Source: an uncultured Bacteroidota bacterium
GTDB lineage: Bacteria; Bacteroidota; Bacteroidia; UKL13-3
Reading direction: 5' to 3'
Assembly: GCA_903888395.1 (NCBI GenBank)
Contig: CAISTO010000446.1
Span: forward strand, 1 to 9,329
Length of the DNA stretch: 9,329 nucleotides
The position numbers and the translations under genes were made by a program. The notes under the pieces are model-generated. The model did not search any database and was not told the origin of the DNA. It worked only from the letters and a program-made list of their open reading frames with translations. Positions 1 to 5,431 of the stretch are shown piece after piece; positions within the stretch are counted from its first letter, which is position 1; every line of letters starts with the position of its first letter.

Positions 1-1487
1 ATTTTTCCTAAATCTTCGCCAAATGCTAAAACTCTAGGATCAGTTGATAATAAATAATCGAAACAAGCAACCATAATTTCTCGTCCATCTACCAAATTAG
101 ATTCGTTAGAATAAATAGGTGCAATTTCATTTACCAATAAAGCATTTTCCTTAGATTGACTGTGCAAATGAGAATTAAAGCGTTCTTCATTAATTTTCAA
201 AAATTGATTTTTATAATTGATCAATCGCTCCCGTTCCATGCTTTGATTTTTATAGCTTAAACGCAATGATTGATTGATTGCTATGGCAATGTCTTTTCTT
301 ATTGGTTCATTGATATTTTGAAGTTCGTTTTTGATATGAGTGATTTCATTTAATTGCAAAGCATTGGCTAAGTCATTTAACAAATCACAAACATCAGAAA
401 CATCATTTTTTATTGGCGTTAAATAAGCTTCCCAAGCCGCTTTTTTACTCACATTTACATGAATTTGCGCCTCGTTATCAATGGTATTTAATTCTTCGTT
501 TGTAGCAATTCCATTTTCTAAAATCCACTTTTTAAACTGCAAATTACAATCATATTCGGTTTCCCAATCTAATCTTTCCTTTGATTTATAACGCTCATGC
601 GAACCGCTAGTACTGTGTCCTTGAGGCTGTGTAAGCTCCGTTACATGAATTAAACATGGAACATGTTCTTGTCTTGAAATATTTGCTGCTTTTTCATAAG
701 CACTACAAAGCGAAACATAATCCCAACCTTTTACCGTATAAATTTCATAGCCATTATTTTTTTTATCGCGCTGAAATCCTTTCAATATTTCGCTGATATT
801 TTCTTTGGTAGTTTGGTATTTGGCAGGAACAGAAATTCCAAAAGCATCGTCCCAAACCGAAACAATCATAGGAATTTGTAATACACCGGCAGCGTTAATG
901 GCTTCAAAAAAATGTCCTTCGCTACTGCTTGCATTTCCAATGGTTCCCCAAGCTATTTCATTTCCATTATTACTAAAATTATTTTGACCAATGGCTTGTG
1001 CATTTGCCCTGTAATATTTGCTGGCTTGCGCCAATCCAACCAAACGCAACATTTGGGCGGCAGTTGGTGAAATATCGCTTGATGAGTTTTTTGAATTTTT
1101 TAAATCTTTCCAACTTCCATCTTCGTTAATGCTTCTTGTACCGTAATGGCCATTCATCATTCTACCAGCACTTGCTGGCTCTGCATTTACATCGGTATGG
1201 GCATAAAGCTGAGCAAAAAATTCCTGAACAGAAAGTAAACCTGCTGCCATCATAAAAGTTTGATCTCGGTAATAACCACTTCTAAAATCGCCATTTTTAA
1301 ATGCTTTTGCCATGGCAATTTGTGGCAACTCTTTTCCATCGCCAAAAATACCAAACTTGGCCTTGCCTGTTAATACTTCCTTGCGACCAAGTAAACTAGT
1401 TAAACGACTTGTAATTGCTATTTTATAATCTTCTAAAACGATGGTTTTAAAATCGGAAAAGGAGAGATTGGCTTGCATGCTGTTCAT
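1..1487 (-). CDS. Fused alpha/beta 2-oxoacid dehydrogenase E1 component (branched-chain or pyruvate type), 3'-truncated by window edge
   Basis: An uninterrupted minus-strand frame runs from ATG at 1487 to the window edge, giving 495 complete codons with no stop. It reads as the E1 alpha fold of the ThDP-dependent 2-oxoacid dehydrogenases, which decarboxylate a 2-oxoacid and pass the acyl group to the lipoyl domain of E2. Visible marks are GYYRDQTF (about 71-78), the substrate/cofactor region SAGRMMNGHYG (about 107-117), a ThDP-motif region starting GNASSSEG (184-191) and ending WDDAFGIS (212-219), and the phosphorylation-loop equivalent GHSTSGSHERY (290-300). A helical linker follows, and from about 470 the start of an E1 beta domain with FGEDLGK (489-495). 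Alpha followed by beta in one chain is known for Bacteroidota E1 enzymes. The full protein should be roughly 650-800 residues. The usual GDG...NN of the ThDP motif is GNA...DD here. A second in-frame ATG lies at 1478. The substrate (branched-chain 2-oxoacids or pyruvate) is not decided by the sequence. The gene is divergent from the DUF1573 gene. Confidence 0.9.
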   Translation of the reverse strand, partial: MNSMQANLSFSDFKTIVLEDYKIAITSRLTSLLGRKEVLTGKAKFGIFGDGKELPQIAMAKAFKNGDFRSGYYRDQTFMMAAGLLSVQEFFAQLYAHTDVNAEPASAGRMMNGHYGTRSINEDGSWKDLKNSKNSSSDISPTAAQMLRLVGLAQASKYYRANAQAIGQNNFSNNGNEIAWGTIGNASSSEGHFFEAINAAGVLQIPMIVSVWDDAFGISVPAKYQTTKENISEILKGFQRDKKNNGYEIYTVKGWDYVSLCSAYEKAANISRQEHVPCLIHVTELTQPQGHSTSGSHERYKSKERLDWETEYDCNLQFKKWILENGIATNEELNTIDNEAQIHVNVSKKAAWEAYLTPIKNDVSDVCDLLNDLANALQLNEITHIKNELQNINEPIRKDIAIAINQSLRLSYKNQSMERERLINYKNQFLKINEERFNSHLHSQSKENALLVNEIAPIYSNESNLVDGREIMVACFDYLLSTDPRVLAFGEDLGK

Positions 1488-1563
1488 GAACACAAATTAT
1501 ATTTTGTCCAAACGTAATAATTTTTACCAACTATATCAAACATGTTGATTTAAATAAGGATAA

Positions 1564-1605
1564 ATAGTTGTTAGTTGATAGTTGTTAGTTGATAGTTGAT
1601 AGTGA
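1564..1605. repeat. Heptameric tandem repeat, six units
   Basis: Six consecutive 7-bp units read ATAGTTG, TTAGTTG, ATAGTTG, TTAGTTG, ATAGTTG and ATAGTGA. The first four form two identical copies of the 14-mer ATAGTTGTTAGTTG. The array lies in the 175-bp intergenic region between two divergent genes, 58 bp before the DUF1573 start. It contains no open frame of note. Short 7-bp intergenic repeats of this sort occur in several bacterial groups and can vary in copy number by slippage. A function here is not known. Confidence 0.85.
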
Positions 1606-1647
1606 ATTGAAAATTTTCTATGGTCTATGAACTATTAACAAATTTCC

Positions 1648-1655
1648 TATCTTCG
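1648..1655 (+). promoter_or_regulatory. Possible Bacteroidota -7 promoter element
   Basis: TATCTTCG differs by one base from the Bacteroidota -7 consensus TAnnTTTG and ends 7 nt before the DUF1573 ATG. No TTTG -33 element stands at the usual distance upstream. If the element is real, transcription would start within a few bases of the ATG, giving a leaderless or nearly leaderless mRNA. That fits the absence of any Shine-Dalgarno sequence. Confidence 0.35.
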
Positions 1656-1662
1656 AAACATC

Positions 1663-2043
1663 ATGAAAAGATTCGTTTTTATATGCATTGCAACTGCGCT
1701 TTCCTTTTTTGCCAAGGCACAAAGTGATTCTGTAAAACTAGCGGAATTAAAGTTTGAAACAATTTTTTACAATTTTGATACCATTGATTATGAAAAACCT
1801 GTAAGCTATATTTTCAAATTTAAAAATACAGGTAAAGCTGATTTAATGGTTAAAAATGTAATTGTTAGCTGTAAATGTACCACCCCAGAATGGAGTAAAA
1901 TTCCTATAAAAAAAAACAAAAAAGGTTTTGTGAAAATTACTTATAACGCAGGAACAAAGGGGGAATTTTATAAAACAATCATTGTTAACACCAATGGCAA
2001 AACAGCAAACCAATCGTTAATGATAAAAGGATTTGTAAGGTAA
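1663..2043 (+). CDS. Secreted DUF1573 (ASH/Ig-like) protein
   Basis: A 126-residue protein with an N-terminal signal peptide of about 19 residues (hydrophobic core, then AKA before Gln20). The rest fits one DUF1573 domain, a small immunoglobulin-like beta-sandwich that is abundant in Bacteroidota. The marks are YIFKFKNTGKADLMV (about 49-63), then VIVSCKCTTPEWSKIPI (about 66-82), a G-x-F-x-K-T-I segment (about 100-106), and a closing strand LMIKGFV. The family usually has S-C-G-C-T; here the Gly is Lys (SCKCT), though both cysteines remain. The family's biochemical role is not established. The protein most likely acts in the periplasm or outside the cell. The signal peptide begins right at the first ATG, so the start is well supported. 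A run of nine A at 1908-1916 lies inside the gene. The frame ends within a hairpin facing the convergent gene. Confidence 0.85.
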   Translation: MKRFVFICIATALSFFAKAQSDSVKLAELKFETIFYNFDTIDYEKPVSYIFKFKNTGKADLMVKNVIVSCKCTTPEWSKIPIKKNKKGFVKITYNAGTKGEFYKTIIVNTNGKTANQSLMIKGFVR

Positions 2044-2076
2044 AAAATAAATTACTTTACTTTTTACCTTACAAAT
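2031..2076. terminator. Long hairpin across the DUF1573 stop, probable convergent terminator
   Basis: A perfect 16-bp inverted repeat pairs 2031-2046 with 2061-2076 (left arm ATTTGTAAGGTAAAAA). An inner 4-bp extension (2048-2051 with 2056-2059) leaves a 4-nt loop. The left arm holds the last codons and stop of the DUF1573 gene. On the plus strand T residues follow at 2077-2079. On the minus strand a CCTTTTATC stretch follows. The stem has only about four G-C pairs, so its strength as an intrinsic terminator is uncertain, but its place between convergent genes fits. Confidence 0.6.
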
Positions 2077-2102
2077 TTTAAAGCATCAAAAACGCTTTAA
2101 AA
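2076..2102 (-). terminator. Second hairpin across the stop codon of the outer-membrane barrel gene
   Basis: TTTTAAAGC at 2076-2084 is perfectly complementary to GCTTTAAAA at 2094-2102, giving a 9-bp stem with a 9-nt loop. The stop codon of the minus-strand barrel gene (2097-2099) lies in the stem. On the minus strand the stem is followed by TTTG and then by the larger hairpin at 2031-2076. It may help end transcription of the barrel gene, but few G-C pairs support the stem. Confidence 0.45.
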
Positions 2103-3197
2103 AACTTCAGTAATATGGAAATACAATCCGCTATTACTATTTGCGCCAACTGCATAATCAACTCTAATATTCGTACGTTGCGCTTTGTTAATATTGAATC
2201 GTAAACCAGCGCCCGCACTTGGGTTAAAGTATTTAATTTCACCAGTAGGTTCGCTTACTGTATTTGCACCGGCAAAAGCTACACCGCCAATAAAACGCCA
2301 TAAATGCGCACGTAATTCAGCTTCATAAGCCAAAAATAATTTCCCTCTGTAACGACCTTGCACATAAGCACGGGTAGTGAATAAACGGCCTGTTTGAGGC
2401 ATAATCATATAAGGTGCATCGCCAATGGCTTGTTCGGCTATAAAACGATTAGCAATTACCATGGTTCTATTGGTTTTAAACTGGTAATAAGTTCTAGCAT
2501 CTAAACGTAAATTAGTCCAATTTTGGGTGCTTCCCATAAATTGTGCGTATGGATTTATAGCTAATTCCACGTATTTTCCTTTAAAAGCATTTTGAACATT
2601 ATCTCTACTATCGTAAATATAATGTACTCCTAAGCCAGAAGCTGTGAAAGCATTATAACCAATTGCACCATCGCTATAAATTTTTGTTATTCCACTGTCC
2701 GATTTAACATCACTTGCACTGTATAATTTATATTGAAGTCCTAGAAAATGATATTTTTTTATTTTATATAAAACACGTTCTTCAAAATCTAATGCCTTGT
2801 AAGAAACCAATTCTTTACTGTTTTCTTCAATGGTATTTGCTCCCAATCCATATACATTTTCTGGCCAATCCAAATATTGAAGTTTTCCTTGAACAATCCA
2901 CTTTTCATCTTTTAAAAATATTTGATGATTTATTTGAGCAGCAAATTGTCCATTTGTAGTTTTTAAAATATATGCTTGCGTATTACTAAAACGGGTGGTT
3001 TCCTTTGGACCCAAAACATAATTAACGTTAGTTAGGACTCCAAAACCCCAACCCACAAAAGGATCGCTGATGATAATTGGAAGAAATGAAAAAGATACAT
3101 GTTTGGATGAATCTGTTTGCGCATTTAACTTTTGAAAATTTAAAAATAATAATAAAGTTGAAATGGCGAGTAGTTTTAGAAGTGTTTTTGTTTTCAT
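2097..3197 (-). CDS. BamA/TamA-like outer-membrane beta-barrel protein without POTRA domains
   Basis: A 366-residue protein with a signal peptide (hydrophobic residues 5-20, LNA before Gln27). Alternating beta-strand sequence follows directly, with no room for POTRA repeats. Features of the Omp85/bacterial surface antigen barrel are HYIYDSRDNVQNAFKGKYVEL (about 192-212), TRAYVQGRYRGK (275-286), GAGLRFNI (about 329-336), and a C-terminal strand ending in Phe (GLYFHITEVF), the usual barrel assembly signal. Full BamA and TamA are about 500-800 residues. POTRA-less relatives of this size are common in Bacteroidota and their roles are mostly unknown. The loop-6 motif, usually RGY or RGF, is R-A-Y at 276-278 while GRYRG is kept. 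The start is supported by the signal peptide and an A-rich leader. It lies 113 bp downstream of the PAP2 gene on the same strand, so the two may be co-transcribed. I saw no clear promoter in that gap. Confidence 0.85.
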   Translation of the reverse strand: MKTKTLLKLLAISTLLLFLNFQKLNAQTDSSKHVSFSFLPIIISDPFVGWGFGVLTNVNYVLGPKETTRFSNTQAYILKTTNGQFAAQINHQIFLKDEKWIVQGKLQYLDWPENVYGLGANTIEENSKELVSYKALDFEERVLYKIKKYHFLGLQYKLYSASDVKSDSGITKIYSDGAIGYNAFTASGLGVHYIYDSRDNVQNAFKGKYVELAINPYAQFMGSTQNWTNLRLDARTYYQFKTNRTMVIANRFIAEQAIGDAPYMIMPQTGRLFTTRAYVQGRYRGKLFLAYEAELRAHLWRFIGGVAFAGANTVSEPTGEIKYFNPSAGAGLRFNINKAQRTNIRVDYAVGANSNSGLYFHITEVF

Positions 3198-3310
3198 ATT
3201 TTTTATTTATAAAATTACAAATAAATACTTTTAAAATTAAAAATTGAATTTATTTTACTGACGTACAATAACATGTATTTAAATAAGATGAAATCTACTG
3301 ATTTTACTGT

Positions 3311-3943
3311 TTATAAATTAACATTATTAATGACTTCTTTTTTTGAAATTAACATGTAAAATAAAACAAATGCACAAATAAAGCCAATCATTGAACCTAC
3401 AATGGTGTCGCGTAAAAAATGTTGGAGTAAATAAATGCGTGAAAAAGCAACTAATAAAGCACAAAACAGAAAGAAAATTTGTTGAAGTGGCTTATGGTAA
3501 ATAAATGCAAAACAAGTAAAAATAGCAAAAGCAAATGTGGTATGCCCAGATGGAAAACTATTATAATTTAAAATTTCAACACCATCAACAAAGTTTAGTT
3601 TAAAATCTTTTAAAACTAAAGCTGGCCTATGAGCATTTTCAAACACATAATGTTTGTTAAATTGGGTAATTATTGCACTTGAAATACTAATGGTGCTAGC
3701 AGCAATTCCCCATTGTTTGTTTTTATACAACAAAAACAAACAAGCAGGTACGGCAAACCAACCTTCTCCAAAATGAGTTATATATTTAAAAAAAATATCA
3801 GAAAACGGATTGTGAATTGTGTTTACATATAAGCTTACTAATTCACTGCTAGTAAATAAAAGCAAAAATGATGCTAACAATAACGCCATTAAATAGGCTC
3901 CAATAAACCATTTATTTTTAAAAATATAATTTTTCAAATTCAC
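3311..3943 (-). CDS. PAP2-family membrane phosphatase
   Basis: A multi-pass membrane protein of the type 2 phosphatidic acid phosphatase family. These enzymes remove phosphate from lipid phosphates such as phosphatidate, undecaprenyl diphosphate or phosphatidylglycerol phosphate, usually at the outer face of the inner membrane. The three catalytic motifs, numbered from the longest frame, are K112...R121-P122 (a K-x8-RP spacing), P146-S-G-H149, and S183-R184-x5-H190-x3-D194. These include the expected histidine nucleophile and the His/Asp pair. About five or six hydrophobic segments are visible. The longest frame begins at ATG 3988, but its first 10 or so codons lie in the terminator hairpin at 3959-3992 and are not membrane-like. 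I therefore place the start at GTG 3943 (codon 16 of that frame), about 10 residues before the first membrane segment (NKWFIGAYL). TTG 3937 is an alternative. The substrate cannot be told from the sequence. Confidence 0.85.
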   Translation of the reverse strand: MNLKNYIFKNKWFIGAYLMALLLASFLLLFTSSELVSLYVNTIHNPFSDIFFKYITHFGEGWFAVPACLFLLYKNKQWGIAASTISISSAIITQFNKHYVFENAHRPALVLKDFKLNFVDGVEILNYNSFPSGHTTFAFAIFTCFAFIYHKPLQQIFFLFCALLVAFSRIYLLQHFLRDTIVGSMIGFICAFVLFYMLISKKEVINNVNL

Positions 3944-3958
3944 AAATATTTTGAAAAC

Positions 3959-3992
3959 AAAAATGCAACTTCTTTTTGGAAGTTGCATTTTT
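3959..3992 (-). terminator. Rho-independent terminator of the Sus-type operon
   Basis: On the minus strand, AAATGCAACTTC and GAAGTTGCATTT form a perfect 12-bp stem around the 6-nt loop CAAAAA. Two more A-T pairs extend it to 14 bp. TTTTTGTTTT follows at once. It starts 23 nt after the stop of the 287-residue gene, which is the expected place for the operon's end. It overlaps the 5' end of the longest PAP2 frame, whose first ATG lies in the ascending arm. Confidence 0.85.
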
Positions 3993-4015
3993 AATTGATT
4001 AATATAATTCAGTAA

Positions 4016-4879
4016 TTACTGACAGCTAAATTTTATTTTAGGTTGTCCATCACTTCTGTCGCTTGGACCCGTGTATAATTTTTTATAAACTACTAATTCT
4101 ACTTGTGTTACCAAATCATTTGGTGAAGAAATATTGAACAATTTATTTGGTAAAAACGACAATCTGTATTTTCCACTGCCATCAAATACTAATTTTAAAT
4201 CAGCATTTTGACTTACATTTAAAAAAGTAGCTGGAGCAAAAGTGCGTATTACACCAGTTAAAGTATCTTTAATTGTGGCAGTTACCAACATATAAAGTTC
4301 CTCATTTACTAAATTTTGCATTCCAGGATTTATTTCTTTTTGATTATCATAAATTAAATTTACAATTTCATTTTGAATCATAGCACTTGGAGTGGCATAC
4401 ATTGATCCTCTATCAGTTTTAGGGGGTTCAATGGTAAAAGTCAAATCTTCTGTTTTTACATCAGGAGTACCATAACCACCCCCATTTTTAGTTTTCACTA
4501 AAAGAGCAATTCCTTTTTTGTAAACATCAGCTGCTGGAACTTCATAAAATGCTGTTGGAGTCATTTCATAATACCAAACCAAAGGACCCTTAGTAGCATC
4601 ATTGGTCATTTTTAAAGCTTCGTTTGAATTTTGCCATGATTTTTCACCCGTTCCATTTACCAAAGGGTGTCCAAGTGGATGTTCCTTAGGATTCCATGTC
4701 CAAATATAAAACGGACCAGTACTATCTTTACAACTTGTATTGGTAGTTTTTGTTAAATCTACATAAATTCTGATTGGCTTAGTCACGTCTGGATTTTCTG
4801 GAACTATCCAACTTGCTTGTCCAAATACTTTAGCGCTTAATAAACTAAAGGTAATTAATAATGTGATTATTCTTTTCAT
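4016..4879 (-). CDS. Secreted protein of unknown function, last gene of the Sus-type operon
   Basis: A 287-residue protein with a clear signal peptide (MKRIITLL... ending VFG before Gln21) and no lipobox, so it is probably periplasmic or secreted. I do not recognise a named family with certainty. The N-terminal half (about 22-153) is beta-rich and aromatic. It contains RIYVDLTKT (about 37-45), FYIWTWNP (about 57-64), WYYEMTPTAFY (about 102-112) and ALLVKTKNGGGYG (about 125-137). This pattern recalls the Ig-like or starch-binding-like domains of Sus accessory proteins; that resemblance is an inference from pattern only. The C-terminal half holds a segment LVNEELYMLVTATIKDT and a last beta region ending KIKFSCQ. 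No T9SS C-terminal sorting domain is evident. Position four in a susC-susD operon suggests a role in binding the imported ligand. A strong Shine-Dalgarno precedes the ATG and a terminator follows the stop. Confidence 0.8.
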   Translation of the reverse strand: MKRIITLLITFSLLSAKVFGQASWIVPENPDVTKPIRIYVDLTKTTNTSCKDSTGPFYIWTWNPKEHPLGHPLVNGTGEKSWQNSNEALKMTNDATKGPLVWYYEMTPTAFYEVPAADVYKKGIALLVKTKNGGGYGTPDVKTEDLTFTIEPPKTDRGSMYATPSAMIQNEIVNLIYDNQKEINPGMQNLVNEELYMLVTATIKDTLTGVIRTFAPATFLNVSQNADLKLVFDGSGKYRLSFLPNKLFNISSPNDLVTQVELVVYKKLYTGPSDRSDGQPKIKFSCQ

Positions 4880-4888
4880 TGATTTTTT

Positions 4889-4895
4889 CTCCTTT
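4889..4895 (-). promoter_or_regulatory. Ribosome binding site of the 287-residue secreted protein
   Basis: The minus strand reads AAAGGAG nine nt before the ATG at 4879. This is a strong Shine-Dalgarno in a lineage that often lacks one. It lies in the 21-nt gap after the stop of the upstream lipoprotein gene and confirms the ATG. Confidence 0.75.
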
Positions 4896-4900
4896 ATTAT

Positions 4901-5416
4901 TTATTTTCTTTCAAATTCTAATACGTACGAAAACTTTAATTCATTTCCACAAAATACTGGTTTGCGAAACTTTAAAACTGAATCAACAGTTCTGATTGAA
5001 GCACCTAAAGGCAAGCTAAATTCTGTTCCACCAGTAGGAATAAATGTTACCATCGTAGGAAAATCATTATTATCAAAACTCCATTTTCCATTTGGAGCTT
5101 GAAAAAAGTTGATCAATACATTTGAAGTATCAACTGTATAATTTCCAATATTATTGGAGTAAGTAAACGTTATGTTTGGTTGTGTTTTATTGCTGTTTTT
5201 TACAGTAAAAAAATCTCCCATTGAGGTAGTTTCTTTTATGAGTGAAAGTTCGTCCACCATACTACATCTTTTTAATTCCCAACGTGCAGTAATTCCATCT
5301 ATTTTACTTGAGGGAGCACCAATGTCCTTTATTTCTTTTTTGCAAGCAATTACACTTATTAAAATGCTTGCTATGATTATTGCTTTCATGCCTTTGGCTT
5401 GATTAATGATTTTCAT
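4901..5416 (-). CDS. Small Sus-operon lipoprotein (lipocalin-like or DUF5004-like candidate)
   Basis: A 171-residue protein with a lipoprotein signal sequence: a hydrophobic stretch AIIIASILISVIA followed by Cys25, then the charged residues KKEIKD. This suggests an acylated protein, possibly sent to the outer membrane surface. The mature part is beta-rich. It begins with a region like ITARWELKRCSMVDE (about 42-56), recalling the GxWxL opening of lipocalin-like and DUF5004-type proteins that often accompany SusC/SusD. Membership cannot be confirmed here. Two starts are possible: ATG 5416, with an A-rich leader and 15 nt after the susD stop, or ATG 5389 (residue 10), which gives a more typical 15-residue lipoprotein leader. 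I keep the longer one. No Shine-Dalgarno precedes 5416, unlike susD and the 287-residue gene. Its place directly after susD suggests ligand binding or support of the SusC/SusD complex. Confidence 0.8.
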   Translation of the reverse strand: MKIINQAKGMKAIIIASILISVIACKKEIKDIGAPSSKIDGITARWELKRCSMVDELSLIKETTSMGDFFTVKNSNKTQPNITFTYSNNIGNYTVDTSNVLINFFQAPNGKWSFDNNDFPTMVTFIPTGGTEFSLPLGASIRTVDSVLKFRKPVFCGNELKFSYVLEFERK

Positions 5417-5431
5417 TTTTTTATTTTATAA

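Noticed and set aside
805..987. Plus-strand open frame of 60 codons
   Set aside because: It lies antisense inside the E1 gene, whose frame codes the conserved ThDP region there. No signal, motif or start context supports it.
1535..1549. Inverted repeat ATCAA-N5-TTGAT upstream of the E1 gene, as a possible operator
   Set aside because: The 5-bp arms are too short to stand out in AT-rich intergenic DNA, and no regulator gene is nearby.
1907..1923. A-AAA-AAC slippery heptamer in the DUF1573 gene (nine A, C, six A)
   Set aside because: It matches the form of a -1 frameshift site, but the shifted frame stops after about nine codons and no downstream stem-loop was seen. Lys/Asn codons in an AT-rich gene explain it.
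2714..2959. Plus-strand open frame of 81 codons
   Set aside because: It is antisense to the well-supported outer-membrane barrel gene and has no recognisable protein features.
3252..3309. ATTTTACTG direct repeat (3252-3260 and 3301-3309) between PAP2 and the barrel gene
   Set aside because: A single pair of AT-rich 9-mers; likely chance.
4016..4879. Type IX secretion C-terminal domain on the 287-residue protein
   Set aside because: The C-terminus lacks the usual Gly-rich and Lys-ending CTD pattern and ends KIKFSCQ.
4863..5402. Two plus-strand open frames (4863-5102 and 5172-5402)
   Set aside because: Both are antisense to the lipoprotein gene; their hydrophobic stretches arise from the AT-rich complement.
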